64,000 nt of DNA from Methylobacterium sp. J-048 (GCF_022829515.1 NZ_JAKSYL010000124.1:1-64000), one strand, 5' to 3'; shown: positions 9,048 through 19,380, counted from the first letter of the stretch. The notes: generated by a model from the letters alone, not told the origin. A program made the numbers and translations.

Positions 9048-10764
9048 AGCTCTCCGTCTCCTTGGCGCCGCCCGGATGGGTCACGGCGCCATACAGCGCC
9101 GGGCCGACGCCCTGCGCGTATTTCCACAGGTACCCGGAGGTCGCGGTGTTGGTCCGGGGCGCCCAGGCCTTGCGGCGCTCGGCGAACTCCTCGTCCGACA
9201 GGGCGACGCTGAGCGTGCCCTGGATCGCGTCCAGGGTGATGATGTCGCCGTCCCGGATCAGGCCGATCGGGCCGCCCACCGCCGCCTCGGGGCCGACATG
9301 GCCGACGCAGAAGCCGCGGGTCGCGCCGGAGAAGCGCCCGTCCGTGATCAGCGCGACCTTGTCGCCCATGCCCTGGCCGTAGAGGGCCGCGGTGGTGGAC
9401 AGCATCTCGCGCATGCCGGGCCCGCCGCGCGGACCCTCGTAGCGGATGACCAGCACGTCGCCTTCCTTGTAGGTGCGCGACTGCACCGCCTCGAAGCAAG
9501 CCTCCTCGCCGTCGAACACCCGGGCCGGGCCGGTGAAGACCTGCTTCTCGGCCGCCATGCCGGCGACCTTCACGATCGCGCCCTCCGGGGCGAGGTTGCC
9601 TTTGAGACCGACGACGCCGCCGGTCAGGGTGATCGGGCGGTTGGCCGGATAGACCACGTCCTGGTCCGGGTTCCAGGTCACCCGGTCCATGTTCTCGGCG
9701 ATGGTGCGGCCGGTGACCGTCAGGCAATCGCCGTGCATGAAGCCGTGGTCGAGCAGGGTCTTCATCAGCAGCGGGATGCCGCCGACCTCGAACATGTCCT
9801 TGGCGACGTAGCGGCCGCCGGGCTTAAGATCCGCGATGTACGGCGTGCGCCGGAAGATCTCGGCGACGTCGAACAGCGTGAATTCGATGCCGCATTCATG
9901 GGCGATCGCCGGCAGGTGCAGGGCCGCGTTGGTCGAGCCGCCGGATGCAGCCACGACGGTGGCGGCGTTCTCGAGCGCCTTGCGGGTGACGATGTCGCGC
10001 GGGCGGATCTGCTTGGCGAGCAGTTCCATCACCTTCTCCCCGGCGGTGGCGCAGAACTTGTCCCGGATCTCGTAAGGCGCCGGGGCGCCGGCCGAGTAGG
10101 GCAGCGCCAGGCCGATCGCCTCGGAGACGGTCGCCATGGTGTTGGCGGTGAACTGCGCGCCGCAGGCCCCGGCCGACGGGCAGGCGACCTGCTCCAGCTC
10201 GTCGAGATCCTCGAGGCTCATGTCGCCGACCGCGACCTTGCCCACCGCCTCGAACAGGTCCTGGACGGTGACCGGCTTGCCACGGAACGAACCCGGCAGG
10301 ATCGAGCCGCCGTAGATGAAGATCGACGGCACGTTGAGGCGCACCATCGCCATCATCATGCCGGGCAGCGACTTGTCGCAGCCGGCCAGGCCCACCAGGG
10401 CGTCGTAGGCGTGGCCGCGCATGGTCAGCTCGACCGAGTCGGCGATGACCTCCCGGGACGGCAGCGAGGCGCGCATGCCGCCATGGCCCATGGCGATGCC
10501 GTCAGTGACCGTGATGGTGCAGAATTCGCGCGGGGTGCCGTGGGCGGCGGCGACGCCCTTCTTCACCGCCTGGGCCTGGCGCATCAGCGAGATGTTGCAG
10601 GGCGCGGCCTCGTTCCAGCAGGACGCGACACCCACCAGCGGCTGGTGGATCTGCTCCCGGGTCAGGCCCATCGCGTAGAGATACGAGCGATGCGGGGCGC
10701 GGTCCGGACCCTCCGTGACGTGACGGCTGGGCAGCTTCGACTTGTCGTTCAAACGCGTGTCCAT
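9034..10764 (-). CDS. ilvD: dihydroxy-acid dehydratase
   Basis: The 576-residue Fe-S enzyme dehydrates 2,3-dihydroxy-acids to 2-keto acids in valine, leucine and isoleucine synthesis. Cluster and metal motifs are [25 protein letters not shown] and [16 protein letters not shown], and the C-terminal [15 protein letters not shown] block is typical. The ATG at 10764 is preferred over the in-frame TTG directly before it. The ribosome-binding site is weak. It overlaps the exoR-like gene downstream. Confidence 0.96.
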   Translation of the reverse strand: MDTRLNDKSKLPSRHVTEGPDRAPHRSYLYAMGLTREQIHQPLVGVASCWNEAAPCNISLMRQAQAVKKGVAAAHGTPREFCTITVTDGIAMGHGGMRASLPSREVIADSVELTMRGHAYDALVGLAGCDKSLPGMMMAMVRLNVPSIFIYGGSILPGSFRGKPVTVQDLFEAVGKVAVGDMSLEDLDELEQVACPSAGACGAQFTANTMATVSEAIGLALPYSAGAPAPYEIRDKFCATAGEKVMELLAKQIRPRDIVTRKALENAATVVAASGGSTNAALHLPAIAHECGIEFTLFDVAEIFRRTPYIADLKPGGRYVAKDMFEVGGIPLLMKTLLDHGFMHGDCLTVTGRTIAENMDRVTWNPDQDVVYPANRPITLTGGVVGLKGNLAPEGAIVKVAGMAAEKQVFTGPARVFDGEEACFEAVQSRTYKEGDVLVIRYEGPRGGPGMREMLSTTAALYGQGMGDKVALITDGRFSGATRGFCVGHVGPEAAVGGPIGLIRDGDIITLDAIQGTLSVALSDEEFAERRKAWAPRTNTATSGYLWKYAQGVGPALYGAVTHPGGAKETESYADV

Positions 10765-11395
10765 CAACCCGAACCAAGCCTTCGCGCCGCCAGTCCCGAG
10801 GGTGCAGGAGACCGCAGCGCGTCGCCGTTCGCGATGCGCCGGGAGGGCCGTCCGCGTGCTCGGGAAATCCTCGTTTCGAAACGGTAAATCGTTGTCGAAC
10901 TTGCCGTTTACCGCGGTTGTTGAGGTGGGCTCGGACTATGGCGGGATCGCGGCGTTTGCGGGCAGGTCTCGGGGCAGACCCGGGATCGTTTTACGGTGTT
11001 GCGACCCCGCCACAGCCACGCTTGGGGTCAATTGCCGGCACGAGATTAGGTTAAGGATAATCCTTCGGCCGCTTAACCCGCCGGATTAAGCTTAATCGAC
11101 ACCGCTTCTGAAGCTCACAGGCGAGCCGCATCGCCGGAGCCGTGCCGCTCAGAATGCTCCGCGGTGATTCTGGGACGCCGCAGGCGAGCCCGGCATCGAG
11201 AGCCGCCGATGGTGCAAGGTCCTGAGTTATTTGTGTTTCTGGATCCCTGGCTCCGCTTCGCGGCCCCGAGATGACGGGGTTGGTCGATCGGATGCCGATG
11301 ACAATCTCCGGATCACAGGCATGAGCCTTAAACTGCTATCCGCGTGATTGCCCCGACACCCCGATCAACGCAGAGCACGGAACAGGCGCGTCCGT
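10765..11395. other. intergenic region with AT-rich palindrome
   Basis: About 630 bases lie between ilvD and eutC with no convincing gene; the plus-strand frame at 10742-11089 lacks a ribosome-binding site and family features. It holds the ilvD promoter side, a 14-base perfect palindrome GATTAAGCTTAATC at 11084-11097 inside an AT-rich patch (11041-11100), and a short hairpin GGTCT/AGACC near 10965-10980. The segment 11218-11290 has the look of a degenerate intergenic repeat. Confidence 0.4.
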
Positions 11396-12181
11396 TCAGC
11401 CGGTGGTGGAATCCGACAAGGCAGGGGACGCAGCGCCCGATTCCAAGGCACGGTCGCTCTCGTCCTTCAGCGTCACGCCGCTCAAGCCCAGGGTGAGCGC
11501 GCGAGCGAGCAGCCAGCGCAGCTTGAACGCCGCCTTGTCGTGAGTGAGGCCAGCCGCCCGCACGTTCGAGATGCAGTTGCGCTCCGCATCCGACCTGCCG
11601 ATTTTCGGATTCAGCGTCAGGTAGATGCCGAGGCTGTCCGGGGAGGACAGGCCCGGCCGCTCGCCGATCAGCACCGCCACTGCCCGGGCCTTCAGGGCCT
11701 CGCCGATCGTGTCGCCGAGCGCCACGCGGGCTTGGCTGGCGATCACCACGGGGGCGAGGCACCAACTGGCCTTCTCCGCGAGGGGCTTGAACGCTTTCAG
11801 CAGCGGCGCGGCGTTCTCCTGCACGGCCCGGGCCGAGAGCCCGTCGGCCACCACCAGGGCGAGGTCGGCGGGCTCCGCCGCAGCCTGGAGCTTGGCGAGG
11901 TCTTCCGGGTTGAGGCGGCGTCCCAGATCGGGCCGGCGCAGGTAGGTGGCCCGGTCGGGAGCCTTCGAGGCGACCGGGATCGTGGCGAAGCCGAGATCGG
12001 CGATGGCGCCCGCCAGCGCCTCCGCATCGATGGGCGCGTGCACGGCGTCCCGGGCTTGGGCGTGGTCGAGGCCGAAGCGCAGCACCTCCCGGGTCGGCAG
12101 GCCGCTGCCGGCGCGGCCGAGGCCGATCCGGGCCGGCGTCAGCCCGGCGAGCCGCGCCCAGATCTCCCGGGGGTCGCTCAC
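11396..12181 (-). CDS. eutC: ethanolamine ammonia-lyase small subunit
   Basis: The 261-residue light chain pairs with EutB in the adenosylcobalamin-dependent enzyme that splits ethanolamine to acetaldehyde and ammonia. Family features include the early RIGLGRAGSGLPT, then ALVVADGLSA, VLIGERPGLSSPDSLGIYLT and RNCISN. Its start overlaps the eutB stop by 4 bases (ATGA), indicating coupled translation of the two subunits. Confidence 0.95.
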   Translation of the reverse strand: MSDPREIWARLAGLTPARIGLGRAGSGLPTREVLRFGLDHAQARDAVHAPIDAEALAGAIADLGFATIPVASKAPDRATYLRRPDLGRRLNPEDLAKLQAAAEPADLALVVADGLSARAVQENAAPLLKAFKPLAEKASWCLAPVVIASQARVALGDTIGEALKARAVAVLIGERPGLSSPDSLGIYLTLNPKIGRSDAERNCISNVRAAGLTHDKAAFKLRWLLARALTLGLSGVTLKDESDRALESGAASPALSDSTTG

Positions 12182-13557
12182 GCGGCGAGGTCCGGCGCGG
12201 CGGTCAGGAGTGGCGCGCCCGATCCCGGCAGCAGGGCGCCGGCCGCGTCGGTCAGGCCGATGCCGTACAGCCAGGCCTCGAATTCCGGAGCCCGCTTCAG
12301 GCCCAAAACCTCGCGCAGGTAGAGGGAATCGTGGAACGACGTGGATTGGTAATTGAGCATCACGTCGTCGGCGCCCGGGACGCCCATGATGTAGGTGCAG
12401 CCGGCCGCGCCGAGCAGCGTCAGCAGCGTGTCCATGTCGTCCTGATCGGCCTCGGCGTGGTTGGTGTAGCAGACGTCGACGCCCAGCGGCACGCCCATCA
12501 GCTTGCCGCAGAAATGGTCCTCCAGCCCGGCCCGGATGATCTCCTTGCCGTCGTAGAGGTATTCGGGCCCGATGAAGCCCACGACGGTGTTGACCAAGAG
12601 CGGCCTGAACGGCCGGGCCACCGCGTAGGCTCGCGCTTCCAGGGTCTGCTGGTCGATGCCGTGATGAGCATCCGCCGAGAGCGCCGAGCCCTGGCCGGTC
12701 TCGAAATACATGCAGTTGTCGCCGAGCGGGCCGCGCTTGAGCGCCAGGGCCGCCTCGTGGGCCTCCTTGAGCAAGGCGAGCGTCACCCCGAAGCCGGCAT
12801 TGGCCTTCTCGGTACCGGCGACCGACTGGAACACGAGGTCGACCGGCAGGCCGCGCTCCATGGCGGCGAGCGTGGTGGTGACGTGGGTCAGCACGCAGGC
12901 CTGCGTGGGAATAGCATGCTTCCGGATCAGCCCGTCGAGGAGGTGCAGCAGGTCGCCGAGCGCCTGGACCGAATCCGAGGCCGGGTTGATGCCGATCACC
13001 GCGTCACCGCAGCCGAGGATGAGCCCGTCGAGGATCGCCGCGGTGATCCCCTTCGGATCGTCGGTGGGGTGGTTCGGCTGCAACCGCACCGCCAGAGTAC
13101 CGGCCAGCCCGATCGTGTTGCGGAAGCGGGTGACCACGCGGACCTTGCGCGCCACCGAGATCAGGTCCTGGTTGCGCATGATTTTTGAGACCGCCGCCGC
13201 GATCTCCGGCGTGACGCCGGGGGCGATCCGGGTGAGCACATCCGGGGTGGCGGTCAGCAGGAACTCGCGGAAATCGCCGACCGTCAGGTGGCTTATTTCT
13301 TTGAAGGCGGCGGCGTCGTGCGTGTCGAGGATCAGCCGGGTGACGTCGTCGACCTCATACGGGATCAGCGGCCGCGCCAGGATCTCGGACAACGGAACCT
13401 CGGCGAGGCACCAGCGTGCCGCCGCGTTCTCCTCGGCGGATTCAGCCGCGATGCCGGCGAGCCGGTCGCCGGAGCGGACCGGGGTCGCCTTGGCCATCAG
13501 CGTGGCGAGGTCGGCGAAGACGTGGGTGCGTGGGCCGACGACGTGGCGGTAGGCCAT
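12178..13557 (-). CDS. eutB: ethanolamine ammonia-lyase large subunit
   Basis: The 459-residue catalytic subunit binds substrate and the cobalamin cofactor in a TIM barrel. Recognisable segments are VRLQPNHPTDDPKG, GDAVIGINPASDS, CVLTHVTTTL, QSVAGTEKAN, CMYFETGQGSALS and CYTNHAEADQDD. The ribosome-binding site is GGGGTGAAA. No eutA reactivase, microcompartment shell genes or acetaldehyde dehydrogenase are in the window, so this is the cytosolic two-gene form. The transglutaminase-like gene lies 64 bases upstream on the same strand and may share its transcript. Confidence 0.96.
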   Translation of the reverse strand: MAYRHVVGPRTHVFADLATLMAKATPVRSGDRLAGIAAESAEENAAARWCLAEVPLSEILARPLIPYEVDDVTRLILDTHDAAAFKEISHLTVGDFREFLLTATPDVLTRIAPGVTPEIAAAVSKIMRNQDLISVARKVRVVTRFRNTIGLAGTLAVRLQPNHPTDDPKGITAAILDGLILGCGDAVIGINPASDSVQALGDLLHLLDGLIRKHAIPTQACVLTHVTTTLAAMERGLPVDLVFQSVAGTEKANAGFGVTLALLKEAHEAALALKRGPLGDNCMYFETGQGSALSADAHHGIDQQTLEARAYAVARPFRPLLVNTVVGFIGPEYLYDGKEIIRAGLEDHFCGKLMGVPLGVDVCYTNHAEADQDDMDTLLTLLGAAGCTYIMGVPGADDVMLNYQSTSFHDSLYLREVLGLKRAPEFEAWLYGIGLTDAAGALLPGSGAPLLTAAPDLAA

Positions 13558-13621
13558 GCGGTTTCACCCCGTCCCTGCTTCCGAGGATCACAGGATAGCG
13601 TGATCCGGTGAGGCTGTCCGG

Positions 13622-14482
13622 TCAGGCGGCGCCGGCATTCGGCGCGGGCACCTCCGTGGAGATCGCGTCGACCGTGCGGGGCATCGGGCTGCCCTGCCCG
13701 TCCGTGCGCTGGATCCGGACCTGCTGGTTGACCGGCTGCATGTTGCCGAACGGCGTCGAGAACGCGATCTCGGCAGCGTCACGCCCGACGCCGATCCGGA
13801 CCAGCCCGTCGAGATCGGCTTGCCGGGTGGCGTCGAACAGCCACCAGCGCCCGTCGAGATAGGCCTCGAACACCGCGTGGAAGTCGCTCGGCACGAGGCC
13901 GTGGGCGTAGCAGCTCACGAACCGGGCCGGGATCCCGAGCGCCCGGCAGAACGCCGTGCCGATATGCGCGAAGTCGCGGCAGACGCCGGCCCGCTTCAGC
14001 AGCGACTCGTCCGCCGTGGTCTCGCCGTCGCTGGTGCCGGGCTGGTAGGTGATGTGGTCGTGGATCCAGTTGCAGATCTCGTTGACGCGGCTGTGGCCCT
14101 TGGGCAGCGCGCCGAACTCGGCCTGCGCGAAGGGGGTCAGCCGGTCGGAGGAAACGAACCGGCTCGGCAGCAGGAACGGCAGGATGTCGAGGGGCAGCGT
14201 CCCGATCGGGGTCTCGTTGATCGTCGCCGGATCGGCCCGGTGGACGGTCAGATCCACCTCCGCATTATACTCGAGCGCGAACTGGCCCATCGGCACGTTG
14301 ACGCCGAGATAGCGGTTCAGCAGGTCGGGGGTGGTGTAGAGGTCGCGCTTGAGGTTCGGCGTGAGCACCAGGCTCTCGCTGAGGATCTCGACGCTCCTCA
14401 GCTTTGCGACCTCCAGGTTGAAGATGAAGGTCGTGTCCGAGAGAATATTGTAGGACAGGCTGCAACCGAGGGTATAACGCAT
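13622..14482 (-). CDS. transglutaminase-like cysteine protease family protein
   Basis: The 286-residue protein has an N-terminal beta-rich region and a transglutaminase-like core. Catalytic residues lie in LKRAGVCRDFAH (Cys), PSDFHAVFEAYLDG (His) and WWLFDATR (Asp). Such bacterial proteins may act as proteases or amidases; the substrate is unknown. The ATG at 14482 has an AAGGAG ribosome-binding site and is preferred over the upstream in-frame start. It precedes eutBC in the same direction. Confidence 0.85.
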   Translation of the reverse strand: MRYTLGCSLSYNILSDTTFIFNLEVAKLRSVEILSESLVLTPNLKRDLYTTPDLLNRYLGVNVPMGQFALEYNAEVDLTVHRADPATINETPIGTLPLDILPFLLPSRFVSSDRLTPFAQAEFGALPKGHSRVNEICNWIHDHITYQPGTSDGETTADESLLKRAGVCRDFAHIGTAFCRALGIPARFVSCYAHGLVPSDFHAVFEAYLDGRWWLFDATRQADLDGLVRIGVGRDAAEIAFSTPFGNMQPVNQQVRIQRTDGQGSPMPRTVDAISTEVPAPNAGAA

Positions 14483-14552
14483 CGGATCTCCTTGCCGGGC
14501 GACGAGATGATCTCCGCCCAAGCAAGCGGCGCGCCCGATCGCGAGCTCCCGG

Positions 14553-15140
14553 TCAGCGCGGCAGCAGCAGCACGGTGAGCGAGCGCACGCCCTGCGCCCC
14601 GTGGATCAGCACGCCCTCGATATCGGCGGTGGCTGAAGGCCCCGTATGCAGCACCGCGTAGGCGGAGCGGCCGAACTCGGGTCGCTTATAGGCCGCCTGC
14701 ACGTTGGGCAGGATGTCGGCGGGATCGAGCAGCACGATCAGGTGCTGGGCGAGATAGGCCACCGCGTTCACGATCAGTTCGCCTTCGGTGAACAGCACCG
14801 AGCCGGTCTCGGCGATGCCGAACACCGCGCGCACCACCGCGACATCGACATCCTCGACCTCCTGCGGATAGCGCACCGCCCGCAAGTCGCGGTTGCCGTC
14901 GATCTCCGGGACCGCGGAGGCGATCACCTTGGATTCCTCCAGCCGCTCGCGCACACCCGCCAGCGGCTCGCCGGTGCGGCCGTCGGCGATCCGGCCGCCC
15001 ATCTTTTTCAGCCGCTCGCCGAACTCCTCGACCAGATCGTCGCCAACGAGCGGCATGAAGGTCGGCACAACCGGCAACGGGTAATCGCCCGCCGGGCGGT
15101 TGGCCTTCAGCGCCGCCAGGATACCCTCGCGGGCGCTCAT
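14553..15140 (-). CDS. lutC: LutC/YkgG-type LUD domain protein
   Basis: The 195-residue third component of the LutABC L-lactate-oxidising complex carries a LUD domain with FGIAETGSVLF, HLIVLLDPADI and a terminal GPSATADIEGVLIHGAQG motif. The ATG overlaps the lutB stop by 4 bases. A slightly longer frame reads upstream inside lutB, but the overlap start is typical for this operon. Confidence 0.93.
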   Translation of the reverse strand: MSAREGILAALKANRPAGDYPLPVVPTFMPLVGDDLVEEFGERLKKMGGRIADGRTGEPLAGVRERLEESKVIASAVPEIDGNRDLRAVRYPQEVEDVDVAVVRAVFGIAETGSVLFTEGELIVNAVAYLAQHLIVLLDPADILPNVQAAYKRPEFGRSAYAVLHTGPSATADIEGVLIHGAQGVRSLTVLLLPR

Positions 15141-16720
15141 CGGGCGGCGTCCTTTGCCGGCTTCTGCATCCGGTTCTGCTTGTACCAAGCATGGAAGGTC
15201 TGACGCGGCGCGTCCGGCATCTCGCGCTTCTTCCCCCAGGTGTTGAGCGGGTTGTAGACCGCGAAGCGCGGCAGGACTTTCAGCGCCGAATCCGCGGCGC
15301 CGATCGCCGCCCGGTAGGCGGCCGGCCTGGACAGGACCGCGCCCGCGGCCTTCATCATCCCCTGCTTGAGCGCCGGGATGTGATGCTCCTCGACCAGCAC
15401 CTTGCGCCAGGCAAAGATCTGCTCGTGGATGTTGATCTTCACCGGGCAGACGTTGGTGCACGAGCCGTTCATCGTCGAGGAGAACGGCAGGGTCGAGTAT
15501 TTCCGCTTGTTGAAGGTCGGGTCGATGATCAGCCCGATCGGGCCCGAATAGGTCGCTCCGTAGGAGAGGCCACCTGAGCGCCGGTAGACCGGGCAGGTGT
15601 TCATGCAGGCGCCGCAGCGGATGCATTTCAGCGAGGTCCAGAACTCCTCCAGGCCGAGCCGGGCCGAGCGGCCGTTATCGACCAGCACGATGTGCATGTC
15701 TGTGCCAGTCCGCGGTTTGCGGAAATGCGAGGTGTACTGGGTGATCGGCGAGCCCAGAGCCGAGCGCGACAGCAGCCGGATGAACACCCCGAGGTGCTCG
15801 ACCTTCGGGATGATCTTCTCGATGCCGATCGAATGGATCTGCAGCGGCGGGACATTGCCGGACAGGTCGGCATTGCCCTCGTTGGTGCAGGTGACGACCG
15901 TGCCGGTCTCCGCGATGGCGAAGTTGCAGCCGGTCATGCCGGCATCGGCCTTCAGGATGTAGGGCCGGGTCGTCTCGCGCTGGCTCTCGGCGAGGTAGTG
16001 CGCGTCGTCGTTGTCCGGGTCGGTGCCGAGCGTCTTGGCGAAGACTTCGGCCACGTCCATGCGGGTCTTGTGGACGGCCGGCGCCACGATATGGCTCGGC
16101 TCCTCGTTGTCGAGCTGCTGGATGCGCTCGCCGAGATCGGTCTCGATGATCTCGATGCCGTTCGCCGCCATGTGATGGCGAAAGCCGCACTCCTCGGTGA
16201 GCATCGACTTCGACTTCACCAGGGTCTTGGCGCCGCGGCTGCGCAGGATCTCCAGGACGATGCGGTTGTGGTCGGCGCCGTCAGCGGCCCAGTGGACCTG
16301 CACGCCGTTGGCCTTCGCGGCGGCTTCGAACTGCTCGAGATACCGGTCGAGATGCGTGAGCGTGTGCGCCTTGATGGCGGAGGCCAGCTCGCGCAGCTCC
16401 TCCCATTCGGGAATGCCGTGGGCCGAGACGTCGCGCTTCTTGCGCAGGTCCCACAGGCGCTCGTCATGGGCGGCCTGGTGCAGCGGCGCGGCGAGAAACC
16501 GCTCGGCGGCCTCGGCCTGGTCGATCGGGCGGTCGCCGCGGATCTTCGCGCCCCGGGGCTGCGGCTCGCGGGTCTGCGGGGCGCGGATCGGCTTGGTGGC
16601 GGCCTCGGCGTGCTGGAGGCGGCCGCCGTCCTGGCCGCGCTCGCTCTCGTCGTCGGCAGCGCGGACCTCGGGGTGGATGACGCCGTCGCGGGCGCGCGGG
16701 TTCAAATCCTCGACGCTCAT
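15137..16720 (-). CDS. lutB: LutB-type iron-sulfur lactate utilisation protein
   Basis: This 527-residue protein contains a LUD domain (TLVKSKSMLTEECG, FAIAETGTVVTCTNEGN) followed by a ferredoxin-like region. The first cluster motif is CIRCGACMNTCPVY and the second is SCTNVCPVKI. It should pass electrons from lactate toward the quinone pool. The N-terminus carries about 75 extra charged residues before the conserved region, longer than the roughly 470-residue forms I know. It overlaps both neighbours by 4 bases. Confidence 0.93.
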   Translation of the reverse strand: MSVEDLNPRARDGVIHPEVRAADDESERGQDGGRLQHAEAATKPIRAPQTREPQPRGAKIRGDRPIDQAEAAERFLAAPLHQAAHDERLWDLRKKRDVSAHGIPEWEELRELASAIKAHTLTHLDRYLEQFEAAAKANGVQVHWAADGADHNRIVLEILRSRGAKTLVKSKSMLTEECGFRHHMAANGIEIIETDLGERIQQLDNEEPSHIVAPAVHKTRMDVAEVFAKTLGTDPDNDDAHYLAESQRETTRPYILKADAGMTGCNFAIAETGTVVTCTNEGNADLSGNVPPLQIHSIGIEKIIPKVEHLGVFIRLLSRSALGSPITQYTSHFRKPRTGTDMHIVLVDNGRSARLGLEEFWTSLKCIRCGACMNTCPVYRRSGGLSYGATYSGPIGLIIDPTFNKRKYSTLPFSSTMNGSCTNVCPVKINIHEQIFAWRKVLVEEHHIPALKQGMMKAAGAVLSRPAAYRAAIGAADSALKVLPRFAVYNPLNTWGKKREMPDAPRQTFHAWYKQNRMQKPAKDAAR

Positions 16721-17460
16721 GCAGCGGCTCCGTTCAGCACTTGCGCGATGTGGATGTACCTGAGCGGCAGCCCGAGGCGCTCGGCGCAGCCCTTCTGGTG
16801 CATCAGGCACGAGGAATCCGCCGAGACCACGTATTGCGCCCCCGCCCGGTTCTGATCGGCGACCTTGTCGTAGCCCATCTTGGCCGAGACCGCGGGCTCG
16901 AACACCGAGAAGGTGCCGCCGAAGCCGCAGCACTCGTCCGGCCGGGCAAGGTCCACCAGCTCGACGCCCTTCACCAGGCGCAGCAGGTCGAGGGGCTTTG
17001 AGAAGTACGGCTTCACGATCTCGGACGGCCGGGCGTGGTGGATGCCCCGCAGCGCGTTGCAATTGCCGTGATAGGCGACCTTGTGCGGGAACTCGGCCCA
17101 GGGCAGCGCCTCGATCTTGAGCACGTCGTGCAGGAACTCGACCAGCTCGTAGGTGCTGGCGCGGACCTTCTTGACCTCATCCGTCTGCGGAATCGCGGTC
17201 AGGTGCTCACGCACTTGGTGCACACAGGAGCCCGAGGGCGCCACCACGTAGTCGAAGCCGGAAAAATTCTTGACGAACAGCGCTTCGGTGGCGGCGGCCT
17301 CGGCGTGGCAGCCGGTATTGGCCATGGGCTGGCCGCAGCAGGTCTGGTCGAACGGGTATTCCACCGTGCAGCCGACCCGCTCCAGCAATTCCAGCGTGGC
17401 GATCCCGACTTCCGGCTCGAAGGCGTCGACGTAGCACGGCACGAACAGGCCGACCCGCAT
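16717..17460 (-). CDS. lutA: LutA-type CCG-domain oxidoreductase
   Basis: The 247-residue first gene of lutABC has two CCG domains, seen as FDQTCCGQP and DECCGFGGTFS with partner cysteines (PCYVD, SCLMHQKGC). These bind Fe-S clusters in a heterodisulfide-reductase-like fold. The start has an AGGGAGG ribosome-binding site. The operon order lutA-lutB-lutC with 4-bp overlaps is the canonical arrangement. Confidence 0.94.
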   Translation of the reverse strand: MRVGLFVPCYVDAFEPEVGIATLELLERVGCTVEYPFDQTCCGQPMANTGCHAEAAATEALFVKNFSGFDYVVAPSGSCVHQVREHLTAIPQTDEVKKVRASTYELVEFLHDVLKIEALPWAEFPHKVAYHGNCNALRGIHHARPSEIVKPYFSKPLDLLRLVKGVELVDLARPDECCGFGGTFSVFEPAVSAKMGYDKVADQNRAGAQYVVSADSSCLMHQKGCAERLGLPLRYIHIAQVLNGAAA

Positions 17461-17526
17461 GGTCCGGAACCTCCCTGGATCGCCCGCGCCATTGCACTGG
17501 AACGGATCTAGATTACCCGGTGAGGT

Positions 17527-19257
17527 CTACCGGATGAGGTTGGTTTTGGCGAGGTCGAGAACTGCGTCACCGCGCCCATCCATCACGGCCCGCAGGACGT
17601 AGAGGCTGAAGCCCTTCACCTGCTGGCCGTCGATCTTGGGCGGCATCGACAGCTCGTTCCGGGCGGTGCGGACATCCAGCAGAGAGGGGCCGTCGAAGGC
17701 CAGGAACTCGCGCATGGCGCCGGGCAGCTCGGCTGGGTCCTCGACCCGCAGGGCGAAGATGCCGGCCGCCCGCGACATCGCGGCGAAGTCCGGGTTGTCG
17801 AGGGCGACGCCGGTCTCGAGATAGCCCGCCGCCTTCATCTCCAGCTCGACGAAGCCGAGGGTGCCGTTGTTGAACACCACGACCTTCAGCGGCAGGCGGT
17901 GCTGGCGGAGCGTCAGGAAGTCGCCCATCAGCATGGCGAAGCCGCCATCGCCGCAGAGCGCAATCACCTGTCGGTTCGGCTCCGCGGCCTGCGCGCCGAT
18001 GCCGTGCGACAGGGCGTTGGCCATGGAGCCGTGGACCCAGGAGCCGAGCAGGCGCCGCTTGCCGTTCATCGCCAGGTAGCGTGCCGCCCAGATCGTCGGC
18101 GTGCCGACATCGGCGGTGAAGATCGCGTCGTCCGCGGCCGCCTCGCTGATCGTCTTCGCGAGATACTGCGGGTGGAGCGGGCCGCCGGGCTTGCCGGTGG
18201 CGAGTTCGTCGAGGCCGGCCCGGGCCTTGGCGTAATGCTTCAGGCTGGCATCGAGGAACGACCGATCGGCCTTCGGCTTCAGGCGCGGCAGCAGCGCCCG
18301 GATCGTCGCGCCGACATCGCCGACGAGGCCGTGCTCGATGCGACAGCGGCGTCCCAGCTCGGAGGGGCGCAGGTCGACCTGGGCGATCTTGGCGTCCTGC
18401 GGGTAGAACTGCTTGTAGGGAAAGCCCGTGCCCAGCATCAGCAGGGTGTCGCAGGCCATCATGGCGGCGTAGCCGGACGCGTAGCCGATCAGCCCGGTCA
18501 TGCCGACATCGTAGGGGTTGTCGAACTCGACATATTCCTTGCCGCCGAGGGCGTGCACGATCGGGCTCTTCAGCGCCTCGGCCAGCTGGAGCAGCTCGGA
18601 ATGGGCACCGGCGCAGCCGCGCCCGCACAGCAGCGTCACGCGCTTGCCGGCATTGAGCAGCGCCGCGAGGGCGTCGAGCTCTGAATCGGCCGGTCGGACG
18701 ACGGGCTTCGCCGGGATCAGTCCGGCATGGGGCGTGAGCGCACGCTTCGGGGCATCGCGAAGCGCCACGTCACCCGGGATGACGATGACGGCGACGCCCC
18801 CCTCCCCCACGGCGGCGCGGATCGCGTTCTCCAGCACGAACGGCATCTGCGACGGGTCGGAGACCAATTCGCAGTAATGACTGCACTCGCGGAACAGCTC
18901 GGTCGGCCGCGTCTCCTGGAAATACCCGGAGCCGATCTCGGCCGAGGGGATCTGGGCGGCGATCGCCAGGACCGGGGTCCGGCTGCGATGCGCGTCGTAG
19001 AGGCCGTTGATCAGGTGGAGGTTGCCGGGGCCGCAGGAGCCTGCGCAGACCGCGAGCTTGCCGGTGACCTGCGCCTCCGCGCTCGCCGCGAAGGCCGCCG
19101 CCTCCTCGTGGCGGGTGTGGATCCAGTCGATTGTCCCGCGGGCGCGCAGGGCCTCGGTGATCCCGTTCAGGCTGTCGCCCACCACCCCGTAGATGCGCGC
19201 GACGCCCGCCTCTTGGAGGGTCTCGGCGATCAGATCGGCGACGTTCTCGATGCGCAT
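17527..19257 (-). CDS. poxB: PoxB-like pyruvate dehydrogenase (quinone) / pyruvate oxidase
   Basis: The 576-residue thiamine-diphosphate and FAD enzyme should oxidatively decarboxylate pyruvate to acetate and CO2, reducing the quinone pool. The Pyr domain has [12 protein letters not shown] and the Glu-containing [11 protein letters not shown] central FAD domain follows. The PP domain carries the TDP motif [15 protein letters not shown] ending in VFNN. A C-terminal segment consistent with membrane activation is present. The ATG at 19257 is preferred over the longer frame. It lies 66 bases upstream of lutA on the same strand. Confidence 0.88.
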   Translation of the reverse strand: MRIENVADLIAETLQEAGVARIYGVVGDSLNGITEALRARGTIDWIHTRHEEAAAFAASAEAQVTGKLAVCAGSCGPGNLHLINGLYDAHRSRTPVLAIAAQIPSAEIGSGYFQETRPTELFRECSHYCELVSDPSQMPFVLENAIRAAVGEGGVAVIVIPGDVALRDAPKRALTPHAGLIPAKPVVRPADSELDALAALLNAGKRVTLLCGRGCAGAHSELLQLAEALKSPIVHALGGKEYVEFDNPYDVGMTGLIGYASGYAAMMACDTLLMLGTGFPYKQFYPQDAKIAQVDLRPSELGRRCRIEHGLVGDVGATIRALLPRLKPKADRSFLDASLKHYAKARAGLDELATGKPGGPLHPQYLAKTISEAAADDAIFTADVGTPTIWAARYLAMNGKRRLLGSWVHGSMANALSHGIGAQAAEPNRQVIALCGDGGFAMLMGDFLTLRQHRLPLKVVVFNNGTLGFVELEMKAAGYLETGVALDNPDFAAMSRAAGIFALRVEDPAELPGAMREFLAFDGPSLLDVRTARNELSMPPKIDGQQVKGFSLYVLRAVMDGRGDAVLDLAKTNLIR

Positions 19258-19380
19258 GGTCCGGCACTCCGCATTTTCGGATCCGAACCGCATGGCCGCC
19301 GGTGATGTTCCGCTGCCGGCAGCCACATGGTGCAATGCACGCATGTCCGACGTGGCGGGCCGGCCGTCGGGGGCGCAGTT

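Noticed and set aside
10742..11089. 115-codon plus-strand frame after ilvD
   Set aside because: No ribosome-binding site, arginine-rich antisense-like composition, and it starts inside the ilvD 5' end.
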